From positions 20,733,726 through 20,797,725 of the forward strand of contig JAJEKV010000002.1 of assembly GCA_021234155.1 (NCBI GenBank): a DNA stretch of 64,000 bases, written 5' to 3'. This DNA is from Isoetes taiwanensis. Taxonomy: Eukaryota; Streptophyta; Lycopodiopsida; Isoetales; Isoetaceae. A program made the position numbers and the translations under genes. The notes below the pieces were generated by a model that did no database searches, was not told where the DNA came from, and saw only the letters and a list, made by a program, of their open reading frames with translations. Below, piece by piece: positions 12,501 to 21,637 of the stretch (the stretch's first letter is position 1; each line of letters starts with the position of its first letter).

Positions 12501-12518
12501 TTTGGGGGAAGCAGCCAT
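9327..12518 (-). pseudogene. Element A third ORF (accessory protein, function unknown)
   Basis: Starts at ATG 12518 (MAASPKFPHLQVQAPRDPAL). An N-terminal domain of about 220 residues includes VFQLPL, LFVKFLWRKFYGYSIKNTHI and IDWPQILFLRFL. Next comes a linker rich in Ser/Gln, then a coiled coil of about 230 residues (11600-10930; LEDSLQQKHEALLQ, LQAQLTEAQKQKV). A C-terminal domain of about 420 residues follows (TPSSYLDYVVARR, EYMPELAHHLPLW, DLRWDPRFVRRSNWENGATL). The frame then passes through the polypurine tract into the LTR and ends at 9327 with a basic PAPKKRQR, like a nuclear localisation signal. There is no signal peptide or membrane segment, so it is not an obvious envelope. Breaks: frameshift near 11.8 kb, TAG near 10760, frameshift near 9.7 kb. 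Homologues sit in elements B and C. I do not know the family. Confidence 0.75.
9502..9514 (-). promoter_or_regulatory. Element A polypurine tract
   Basis: Read on the minus strand, TGGTGGGGGGGAG directly precedes the 3' LTR, the expected place for the primer of plus-strand DNA synthesis. Element C keeps a similar TGGTGGGGGAG; element B has lost it. Confidence 0.8.
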
Positions 12519-12974
12519 GGCAAAACAGAAAGAAGGAAGCGCAAAAGCGGATTGAAAGAAGCCAGAGAGCGAAGAGCGGAAGACGAAAACGAAGTGAGGC
12601 GAAAAGGTTTAGGGCACACGACTGTAACGACGGGGCACGATGAGAGTGGAAAAGGAGCCGTTGATGTGGCCAGATGGCAACAGATCGGAAGAGGACACTT
12701 GAGAGGCAAAATTTTGGCTAAGTCCCAGAGTAGTGAAGAAAAAACAAATGAACGGTGGAGATGAAACGTGAATGAACGGTCGGAGGTGACAGCTTGACGA
12801 AGGTACAAATAATAATGACAGACGGGCATGAAAAGAAGGAAGAACAATTAATGCAGGCAACTCGAAGTGGGATATCATAAAAAGGAAGTTGTCAGACAGT
12901 ACCATGACTGGATATGCGGCGGGAGAAAAGATTCTGAATTTAGTAATAGCTTTGCATTGCAACCACGTTAGCAA

Positions 12975-13063
12975 TGTGTGGATTGGTCCACGTCGGCAGG
13001 GCTCCAAGCGGTTGGGCTATATAAGACGAGCAGTGGTCGAAGCTGAGACATCAGTTTGCAGCG
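12975..13063 (+). promoter_or_regulatory. TATA promoter for the antisense gene of element A
   Basis: Plus strand, opposite to the element's own genes. ATTGGTCCACG (an inverted CCAAT) at about 12982 is followed by GGGCTATATAAG with the TATA core at 13017-13025, about 40 bases before ATG 13064. The block of inverted CCAAT, GC-richer spacer, TATA box and start codon is kept in elements B (minus strand, 21121-21215) and C (plus strand, 51805-51850). Its activity is inferred, not shown. Confidence 0.6.
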
Positions 13064-13222
13064 ATGGAGCAGGAGTGTACTATGCCGCGAAACTGCCAAG
13101 AGTGGGTTACCTGTAAGATGAACGCTCTCGACCTCTGGAAATGCCGCAATCGTGGCATCCCTATGGACGGCTGGTGCGGCGGGATGGCGGAGCATCCCGA
13201 TCCGCTAACTAATCCCATGTAG
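13064..13222 (+). pseudogene. Antisense small Cys-rich ORF of element A (stops early)
   Basis: Encodes 52 residues beginning MEQECTMPRNCQEWVTCKMN and including DLWKCRNRGIPMDGWCGGMA then EHPDP, ending at TAG 13220. The homologous frame in element B runs on to 79 residues; after the TAG here the same frame continues recognisably and meets a TGA two dozen bases later, so this copy is broken. Five Cys and several Trp are conserved between A and B. It lies between integrase and the third ORF, on the opposite strand, behind its own TATA box. The family is unknown to me. It could be an antisense additional ORF of the sort reported in Tat-lineage plant elements. Confidence 0.6.
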
Positions 13223-13410
13223 GTGGTGCTGCATCTTTGATGGGATCACGAGCAATGCCTCTACCATATCCTAGAGCTGCATAACCTCTGCTCCAAACCC
13301 GGAGTAGGGGGACTTTTTTAGGATTTTGTAAATAGGGCTCAGCCCGTAGCAGATGTATATGGGCAATGCCCACTTTTGTTTTTTGCCACTAATATAATAT
13401 AAATATGCTT

Positions 13411-13898
13411 CTAGTCACTTTGTTCTGTGTCTGAATGTTGCTGTTGATCTTCGGAATGAACTGTGGTAGCTTCTGTATGAAATTGCTTGAGTCGGAAACC
13501 ATTAACCAGTGTAGGTAATGGAGTGCCATCTAATTCTGCCAGTTTGAAAACACTGGGTTGCACCACTTGAAGAATTTGATATGGACCCAACCAACGAAAC
13601 TTTAATTTACCCGGAAAAGTTTTATAATGAGAGTCATAAAGCGGAACCAAATCACCTTCTTGAAAGGTTTTGGCTTTAAGATGTTTGTCATGCAATGATT
13701 TCTGCAACTGTTGGCCATGAAGAACACGAATATAAGCATCTCTCCGAAGTTCATCTAACTGTTCAAGTTGATAAACCCTTTCTTTAAGAGCTGCAGGTGG
13801 ATTATGTGCTGTAGCTAGTTGGAAACGAAGAGTCGGAAGGATATATTCAAAGGGCATGAGAGCTTCTTGACCATAAACCAACTTGAAAGGAGTGTGGC
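13411..13898 (-). pseudogene. Element A integrase, C-terminal part (GPY domain)
   Basis: This continues the integrase cut at 25249 by element B. It starts in the TGHTPFKLVYGQEALMPFEY region, goes through LHDKHLKAKTFQEGDLVPLY, and holds the GPY motif FRWLGPYQILQVVQPS. It ends with an acidic/Gln tail (SEDQQQHSDTEQSD) at TGA near 13411. No chromodomain follows, which places the family outside the chromoviruses. The GPY/F module is known to contribute to integrase multimerisation in Ty3-like elements. The piece is intact apart from the insertion. Confidence 0.9.
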
Positions 13899-14488
13899 TG
13901 TTAGTCCTGTACGTACTGGTACAGGACTATTCATGCACACGACGGACCAGGTCAAGAACAAAGATCCACAGTCAGGTCCAGGTCAGTCGTCAAAAGCCCA
14001 GCAGAAGACCAAGCAGCAGACCACGCAGAAGGCCACGCCTGCGCCAAAGAAGAGGCCGAGAACAGACAAGTGAGGGGCCGTCACCATCAGCGTCAGCGTG
14101 ATTTCAGGCATTTCAAGAGGCACCGCCAACATTCCTGCAAATCAGGCCTCCTTCCAGGAGTCGGCACCGAGATCTGACAAAGTGTCTATATTGGGCCAGA
14201 GGCCATTGTACTATATATATGAGTAGAGCTAGCACTCGAGTTTTAAAATGAGTTTTTGGTCTTGTTTCCATTCTGTTTCTCTCTATTGCGAGAGCTCATG
14301 TATCATCATTGATATCAAAGAGTTTTGTTCTCATCATTGTGTTCTCATTGTTTTCTTTTGTTCTCTCTCTTTTCCTTTTCCTTTGTTTCTTTACAAATCG
14401 CGGATTGACCCTCACCCTGGGATTCTCTGTTTGATCCCGGGTCCTCACAGGGTATGTCTTGCAGAGTTCCGAACCCGAACCCCAAACA
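13899..14488 (+). repeat. Element B 5' LTR
   Basis: 590 bp, TGTTAG...CCAAACA. A TATA-like CTATATATAT lies at 14211. Compared with the 3' LTR (24650-25243) it has a 13-bp duplication around 14242 (TTTTAAAATGAG), lacks a 12-bp repeat unit, and its last 100 bases (from about 14390) diverge far more than the rest, whereas the 3' LTR end matches element A. The adjoining primer-site region (ACGCCGCCCGCC) is also degenerate. Confidence 0.93.
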
Positions 14489-14536
14489 ACGCCGCCCGCC
14501 GCCGAATGCCTTTTCTTTTCCTTCCTTCTTTTTACC

Positions 14537-17500
14537 ATGTACCGAAGCTTTCACCCCGGAGGAGCTTCTTAGCCGACATTAACCGCCTCGTTTGGGCGCC
14601 ATCAGCGTCGAAGTTGCTCGAGATATGTATGACTGCACCGTTATGATATTGAGGGAGGCCATATTCTCCACGAGCTCGGCCGACGCCACCTACTCCTCGT
14701 GTTCACTCTCGTCCTGGTTCTCCTCCCGCGTGTAAACATTGTTCACAACCTCAGTCACCTCATCATACACCTGTTCAGCCCCCTCCCACTTATTTCCGCA
14801 CTCCCGAGAGCGCCTACATTCATATCTCCTCTGGCCATACTCCTCTGCCTTCACAACCATCATCTCCCCCTGGCAGAATGGGTTATCCCCATGTCTCTTT
14901 CGGCCCTCCCCAGGTTCAGACATATCCCCAATCCCCCTCTTTTCAATATACTCTTCCAGTTTACACTCTCACTGATCTCAAACCTCACGAACAAGACTCT
15001 CAAGGTCCTTCCCCCCAGGAAGCTCCTTTTCTAGACTCTCAAGGGTTTTTTGCACCTCTGCCACACCATACAGAGACTATGGCTGTTCCACCTCATTATG
15101 TACCTCCTCCTACTCAGCCGCTTTATGCACAAGGTCCGTCACAATCTTCTTTTCAGACTCTCAAACTGACCTATCCCACTTTTGACAGTACTAAAGGCAA
15201 ACCCTTGGATCAAAGTGCTCAAGTCCACATGGAAGAATTTGAGGCTCTGGCTATCCTAAATGGTCACGTTCAACCTCAACTAAAGTTCCACATCTTTTCC
15301 ACCATGTTGCGTGGATCCCCTCATCAATGGCTCATGGCAAACAAAAGCCATTGGAAACAAAACTGGACAGAAATGAAGACTGCATTCCTTTCTCATTATG
15401 GCACCACAGATGATGATCAACTTCTCCTCAAGCAACTCAATGATCTTCAGCAAGAGCCCACGGAGTCAGCCAGGGATTTTGCGGATCGTCTTCACATCCT
15501 CCTCGGCAAACTTCAAGAGTACCCCACGCAAAGCCAGATCCTTGTCTGGTTTCTACAGGGACTTCCTCCGGCTATTCGTCTCATGACTGAATACCTGCGT
15601 CCCAAGACTTTGGAGCAGGCCATCGAACTCGTCAATCATTCAATTAATGTTTCCTCCCGCGGCGTGGCCCTCAAAGAGCTACCCTTCATTCCTCCTCTCA
15701 TGGTCCCTCAGACTGCAGTTCAGCCTCAACACTCAAATCCTCAACGCAGTCAAATTTGATGCCACATTTGCAAATATCAAGGCCATTTGGCCAACGAGTG
15801 CAATTCCTCAAATGGTCCTCCTCATTGTAAATGCTGCAACATGTGCAATCATGCCACGGAAGAATATACTCGTACTCATCCTACACCTTTAAAAAAAAGA
15901 TGGTTTTTCAGGTCCAGACCACGCCTCAGCAATAAATGTCATATCAACCTCAGCAATTTCAAGCTCAACCACTTCAACAGTATCCACAATCTCAGCAATC
16001 TCAACAGTCAAGCGGACAAGGCAACCGCCCCCCTTTTGATCCTTCCAAAGCTCAGTGTTATCATTGTCTGGAATGGGGTCATACCACCACGGCGTGCCCT
16101 CAACTTCCTCAGGTTCAAGTCCAACTTCCAGGCATGAATCAAACCACTTCCGTACGCCTCACGGCCTATCAACTTTGGATCGCTAATGGCAAACAAGGCC
16201 CTCGTCCGGTTCTACGGAAGCCACCACGAGTGCCACAACAACAAAGGTATCAACCAGCTCCTTCATCCACACCTCCTATGGATCAACAAGCACAGGATGA
16301 AATTTACGAAGCTCTAAATCCTCCAGTGCAACCGTCAAATTGGGTTGGTCTGGTTTCACGCCAGACCAGGGCTTCACGCCCCTTGACTATCATCCCTCAT
16401 GACACGCAACCTGCTTTTGCAGTAGACACGATCCCTCATGATGAAGCCAAAAAGGTCCACTTTGCACCAGATTTGGATAAACTCATGCCTCATGTCATGC
16501 CTGAGGTCAGACAAAGTATCCTCAACCTCATGCAGGCTGCTGAAGGCCGAACGCTTGCAAATGTTCACGCAACCACCCGAGCTCAGCAGTGTCAAGACGC
16601 ACCTCCGTCATCTCACAATCCACGCTCTCAGACATATCCAAATATTGCTGCCGAGGTAGAGCTTCTCAAAGAAGTTTCTGCTTCTTTGCCTCAGACTTCA
16701 GCTCCCTTGGATCCTGCTGATCCGTTTTCTCATGTTCCTTTGAATTCCAAGAAGAACTTGCAAAGATCAAAATCCCTTTGAGTCTTGCCACAATTTTGAA
16801 ACTTTGTCCTGCTCTCAAGGACCAGTTACCCCTTCCCACTGTTCTGGTTGGAGCAGTAGCTACTTCCACGCCAATGGTACATGCCACGGTGGGCAATCAA
16901 CAAGTCAATCACGTTCAAATAGATGGAGGCAGTGCTGTCAATCTCATTACTGATAAGCTCAGAAAGCAATTGGGCATCAAACAACTTTACCGTGCCCCTT
17001 ATGACATCAAGTTGGCCAATGGTCATATCACACGCCCTCAAGGCGTCACACCCCTTCTTCACATCAATATAGACGAACTCAGATTTCCTCTGGAATTTGG
17101 TGTTTGGAAAGCCGGCAAAGATCCCGGTGATTATGAAATGTTGGTCGGCAGACCTTTTCTCCGTCAGGCAAAGAGTATTCATTACTGGGCCACGGACCAG
17201 CTCGTTATTACCGATGGTCATCTCAATGCCACCATGGATTTGGAAACAGGCAAGATCATCTCTGTTGAACATGCCGAACCTTCTCTTTCAGACACCGATT
17301 CTGAAGAAGCCCAAAACATCTATCATGTTCAGGCTCCATGCCTCTTTCATCCTACCCTGAATATGCTGATCCTTGGGGTGAGATGACTTTGGATTAGGAC
17401 CTGGCTGTGGCTGCTCTGCTCGACCCCTACCTGGCTCCTTGCAATAGAATTCAACGTCTTGACCATTTTTCAGCCCCAGAACTTCCTCCCGAAACGGTGG

Positions 17501-17842
17501 ACCGCCATGACGCAACCCCTGCTTGATGAGGCTCAGCAACCGCTTTTCTTCACGACACAAAATGCAACTCCTCCCGTCATGTTTCAACCTCCTGCTCATG
17601 TTGTACAAGACACGGAAGTTGTTCCACACATTCAGACTCCTGAGGTAGAGATTGTGGACATTGGTAACAATCAGCCTGTCCGCCTAGCTGCCCATCTTCC
17701 GTCCAACTACCGCGCACGTGCCGTCACGCTGTTCAAAAAATTCAAACATATTTTTTCCTGGAGCTATAAAGATCTTCGAGGTATCAACAAAGATTTGGGA
17801 GAACTCACCATTCCTACCAAAACCGATGCATGTCCTGTCTAG
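14537..17842 (+). pseudogene. Element B gag-protease
   Basis: Gag builds the capsid, and protease cleaves the polyprotein. The start region (ATG 14537) is frameshifted against A and C but still shows FTPEELLS. A Pro/Ser/Gln-rich N-part leads to the capsid core near 15180-15600 (LDQSAQVHMEEFEALAILNG, HQWLMANKSHWKQNW, LNDLQQEPTESARDFADRLH). Two CCHC zinc knuckles follow: CHICKYQGHLANEC at 15760 and CYHCLEWGHTTTAC near 16055. The protease (16800-17270) has IDGGSAVNLITDKL as its active-site loop (DGG in place of the usual D-S/T-G) and EMLVGRPFL as the flap-distal motif. Breaks: TGA at 15757 replaces Trp before the first knuckle, and a one-base loss lies near 16750. The section ends at TAG 17840-17842, present in all three copies. 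Confidence 0.88.
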
Positions 17843-17848
17843 CAACGA
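17840..17848 (+). promoter_or_regulatory. Candidate recoding site, UAG CAA CGA, between protease and RT
   Basis: The protease/linker frame ends at TAG and the RT frame continues in the same phase right after it (CAACGA, then a second, private TAG at 17849). Element A has TAGCAACGA at 27339-27331 with protease and RT in one frame, and element C has TAGCAACGA at 54940-54932. Because all three copies share it, the stop was probably in the active ancestor. It resembles the UAG-CAR-YYA read-through context of plant viruses except at the third codon. Ogre-type elements bridge this place by splicing, which is the alternative. Confidence 0.55.
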
Positions 17849-20772
17849 TAGTACCGGCTCAACCCAAATTACCGTGACCGTGTCAAAGCTGAAATTGACA
17901 AACTCTTAGCCGCAGGTTTGATTTATGAGGTCAAACATTCTGAATGGGTGAGCCCCATCGTCATTGCTCTCAAACACAATGGTAAGATCCGTGTTTGCGT
18001 GGACTATCGCAAACTCAATCAGGCCACGGAGCGTGATCACTTCCCGCTTCCCTTCACCGACCAGGTTCTGGAAGAGATTGCTGGTCATGAAATGTACTCT
18101 TTCATGGATGGTTTTCCAGGCTACAATCAAATTTCAATCAAAGAGGCAGATCAACTCAAGACTACCTTTACCACCCCGTGGGGCACTTTTGCCTACAAGG
18201 TGGTTCCTTTTGGTTTATCCAACTCACCATCCACGTTTCAACGCATCATGCTCTCGGTTTTTCACGATTATATGAAGGAGAAACCCTTTCTCCAGATCTT
18301 TCAAGATGACTTTTCAGCTTACAGTTCAATGGATGATCACCTTTAGAGCTTGTCTTTCAGAAATGTGATGAGTCTGGCATTAGTCTCAATCCAGAGAAAT
18401 GCACCTTTTGCGTCACCTTAGGTGTTCTGTTGGGTCATGTGGTTAGTCAAGAAGGTATCACCACGGATCCTGCTAAAATCAGTTGTGTGCTTAAAGCTCA
18501 AGCACCTTCTAATATCAAAGAGACACGTTCCTTCCTGGGTAAGATAAATTACTATTCCACCTTCATTCCTAGACTTGCAGCTATTGCTGATCCCATTCAT
18601 AAACTCACGGGTGATGAATCCACTTGGGCTTGGAATTCCCATGCGGAAGCTGCTTTCCAACAGTTGAAGCTCTTACTTACTCAGGCCCCTGTGCTCGTTC
18701 CTCCGCAATGGGACAAGCCTTTTCATGTCCACATTGATGTCTCCGCGTTTGCTATCAGCGCTGTTCTCTCTCAAGCATATGATGAGTACACCGATAAACC
18801 AAACCGTTATGCCAGCAGAAAACTCAATCCTGCTGAGCGCAACTATTCTGCCACAGAACGGGAAGCCTTGGGCTTAGTTTTTTGTGTCCAACGCTTCCGT
18901 CATTATTTGTTGGGAAGCAAGATCAAGTTCTTTGTTGATCATCAGGCTCTTCTTTATTTAATCAACAAGGCCACGCCCACGGGCAGAATTGCTCGTTGGG
19001 TCCTTCTTCTGCAAGAATTTGCTCCTTTTGAAATTGTTCACAAAGCTGGAAAATCTCATGTAGTGCCAGATTATCTCTCACGCATCCACACAGATGATCC
19101 CTCCACGGGTGTTTCAGATGCCTTTCCTGACGCACAGTTGTTCTTAGTCACGGCCACGCCCCATTGGTTCCACAACTTTCAGCAGTATCTTCTCACTGGT
19201 GCTCTTCCAACCGAAGATCCCACGCTCTCTCCAGAGAAGCTTCGCTCACGCCGCCGTCAGTTTCTCCGTGAAGTCCGTGACTACACCATGGTTGCGGGAC
19301 ATCTGTACAAATGCGGCAAAGACATGGTTCTCCGTCGTTGTGTCCTTCCTCATGAGGTGCCCGATATCGTTCGACAAGTCCATGACGGGCTTGGTGGTGG
19401 TCATTTCAGTGGTGACACCACGGCACGCAAAATTCTTCTGGCAGGATACTTCTGGCCTACGCTCTTCAAGGATGCCCACGCTCACGCTCGCACGTGTGAC
19501 GTCTGTCAGCGTGTGGGAAGGCCCACGGCCCGTGAGGCTCTTCCATTGACGCCGGTCGCCACACCACTTTCCTTCAGCAAATGGGGAATGGACTTTGTGG
19601 GGCCCATGGATCCACCGGCGCGGCACCCCCGTGCCCGCTACATTCTGGTCATCACTGATTATGCTACAAAATGGGCGGAGGCTTGTGCACTTCCGGACAA
19701 CACTGCAGCCAGCACGGCTAAGGTTCTGTACACACACATCATTACGCGTTTTGGTTGTCCCACGGAACTTGTTAGTGATCGTGGCATCCATTTTGTCAAT
19801 CATACCATCAAGGAGCTGACGGATTATCTTCATATCCAGCACAGGAAGAGTACCCCTTACTATCCTCAAGGGAATGGTTTGGCTGAAAGTACAAACAAAA
19901 CTCTCATCACTACTCTAAAGAAAATCTATGATGCATCTCGCATGGATTGGCAAGATAAGGGTGAAAGCATGCTAGGGTGTACCATCTAAAGTACCTATTT
20001 AGGTAGTACAAAACTACCCAGAAAAGTACCCAGCACTGGGTACTGGGAACTTGCAAAAATGCTGCAATAAACAATAAGTTTGAAAGTTAATTCATTTATT
20101 TTAGTCATTAGTAGTATTGTTATCCTCTAGTACTATAGATTGACATGTTATTGACCCTCAATTCAAAAAATTTCGATTGATTTTAATGGAAAGAAAAAAC
20201 AGAAAGTACCAGTTTTAAAAGTACCCAGTGTAGGTACTTTTGAGGGTTCCAAAAGTGGTACACCGTAGCATGCTTTTACCCATAAGTTGCCTACAGTTCT
20301 TTGGTTTATGGTCAAGAAGCTCTTATGCCCTTTGTATATATCCTGCCGACTCTTCGTTTCTAACTTGCTACAGGACATAATCCACCTGCTGCTCTTAAAG
20401 AAAGGGTTTATCAACTTGAACAGTTGGATGAACTTAGGAGAGATGCTTAATATTTGGGTTCTTCATGGCCAGCAGTTGCAGAAATCGTTGCATGACAAAC
20501 ATCTGAAAGCCAAAACATTTCAAGAAGGTGATTTGGTTCTCCTTTATGATTCTCATTATAAAAATTTTCCGGGTAAATTAAAGTTTCGTTGGTTGGGTCC
20601 GTATCAAATTCTGCAAGTGGTGCAGCCCAGTGCTTTTAAACTAGCAGAGTTAGATGGCACTCCATTACCTACACTGGTTAATGGTTTTCGCCTAAAAAAA
20701 TTTCATACAGAAGACACAAGCGTTCATACAAATGCTCAACAACAACATTCCGACTCCACCGATAGTGACTAA
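17843..20772 (+). pseudogene. Element B reverse transcriptase, RNase H, integrase
   Basis: RT: EIDKLLAAGLIYEVKHSEWV at about 17895, CVDYRKLNQATERDHFPLPF, VVPFGLSNSPSTFQ, then the catalytic box IFQDDFSAYS (FQDD, near FMDD of Athila/Tat elements). A 7-base loss near 18344 brings a TAG. RNase H: HVHIDVSAFAISAVLSQ, ATEREALGLVFCVQRFRHYL, FFVDHQALLYL. Integrase: the HHCC finger (GGHFSGDTTARK...CDVCQR, 19390-19510) and the DDE core with WGMDFVGPMD, LVSDRGIHFVNH, STPYYPQGNGLAESTNKTL. The 323-bp element at 19959 cuts the core's C-terminal side; the frame resumes after it with a deletion of about 50 bases, then the GPY domain (FRWLGPYQILQ), ending at 20772 without a chromodomain. Confidence 0.92.
19959..20281. 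mobile_element. 323-bp non-autonomous terminal-inverted-repeat element
   Basis: Ends are inverted repeats of about 26 bp: GGGTGAAAGCATGCTAGGGT... and, reverse-complemented, GGGTAAAAGCATGCTACGGT..., two mismatches. ATAA flanks both sides (19955-19958 and 20282-20285), and the uninterrupted element A sequence has a single CAAG-CAA at this place, confirming the insertion. The inside is AT-rich, with several GTACC/GGTAC strings near both ends, and codes for nothing. The 4-bp duplication does not fit PIF/Harbinger (3), hAT (8) or Mutator (9), so I do not assign a superfamily. Confidence 0.85.
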
Positions 20773-20880
20773 GCAGCATATTTATATTATATTAGGGGCA
20801 AAAAACAAAAGGTGGGCATTGCCCATATACATCTGCTATGGGCAGAGCCCTATTTACAAAATCCTAAGTTAAAAGAACCC

Positions 20881-21120
20881 CTACTCCGGGTTTGGAGCAG
20901 AGATGATGGGGAGCACAAGGTAGTGGCAGTGCTTAGGCTCCCAGCGCAGATGAATTACCACCTCGATGGTTGTAGTCTTGGGGTCAGGGTGCTCCGCCAT
21001 TGCGCCACACCAGCCGTCCATACGGATGCCGTGGTTGCGACATTTCCAGAGGTCCATCGCGTTCATTTTGCAAGTGATCCATTCCTGGCAACTAGTCGGC
21101 ATAGTACATTCATCATCCAT
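20881..21120 (-). CDS. Antisense small Cys-rich protein of element B (79 aa)
   Basis: Open from ATG 21120 to TGA at 20881 and read against the element's own genes. It begins MDDECTMPTSCQEWITCKMN and contains LWKCRNHGIRMDGWCGAMAE, HPDPKTTTIEVVIHLRWEP and a final Pro-Asn-Pro. It has six Cys, several Trp and no signal peptide. The A copy (13064, plus) and the C relic (51842-52165, plus) are homologous in the same place and orientation, between integrase and the third ORF. A TATA box (GGGCTATATAAG, 21170-21159 on the minus strand) lies about 40 bases upstream. A role in regulating the element by antisense RNA or as an accessory protein is a guess. This is the only apparently intact copy of the three. 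Confidence 0.6.
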   Translation of the reverse strand: MDDECTMPTSCQEWITCKMNAMDLWKCRNHGIRMDGWCGAMAEHPDPKTTTIEVVIHLRWEPKHCHYLVLPIISAPNPE

Positions 21121-21215
21121 GCTCGCGAACTGGTGTCTCAGCTTCGACCACTGCTCGTCTTATATAGCCCAACCGCTTGGAGCTCTGCCAACGTGGACCA
21201 ATCCCAAAATTACTA
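21121..21215 (-). promoter_or_regulatory. TATA promoter for the antisense gene of element B
   Basis: On the minus strand ATTGGTCCACG is followed by GGGCTATATAAG (TATA core 21167-21161), then ATG at 21120. The order and spacing match elements A and C. Confidence 0.6.
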
Positions 21216-21637
21216 ACGTGGTTGCAATGCAAGGCTCTTTCTAAATGAAGAATTTTTCTCCCGCCGCATATCTAGCCATGGTCCTGTCTGACACATTCTC
21301 TTTTATGATATTCCACTTTGAGTTGCCAGCATTAAATGACATTCCTTCCTTTCACGCCTGTCGGTCATTAATATTTGTACCTTCGCCCAGTTGTCGCATC
21401 CCATCATTCATTCACGTTTCATCTCCACCGTTCATTGCTTTTTCCTTTACTGCTCGGGGACTTAACCAAAATTTTGCCTCTCCATCGACTTCTTCGCATC
21501 TGTCGCCACCTGGCACCATCAACGGTTCTTGTTTCATTCTCCTCATGCCTTTTTGTCTATCTTCATTTTCATCTTTTGCTCTCCGCCTGCCGGCTTCTCG
21601 CATCCGCTCTTCCAGTTCCTTTCCAACGCTCTCCGCC

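Noticed and set aside
12309-12764. Plus-strand frame of 151 codons opposite the start of element A's third ORF
   Set aside because: It overlaps the conserved N-domain of the third ORF in antisense; the B copy has no matching long frame with conserved residues.
20163-20414. Minus-strand frame inside and beside the 323-bp element
   Set aside because: Crosses the element boundary and is a shadow of integrase on the other strand.
21245-21637. Upstream in-frame extension of element B's third ORF with an earlier ATG
   Set aside because: The conserved start in A, B and C is the MAA methionine; the upstream part is low-complexity and frame-shifted in the other copies.
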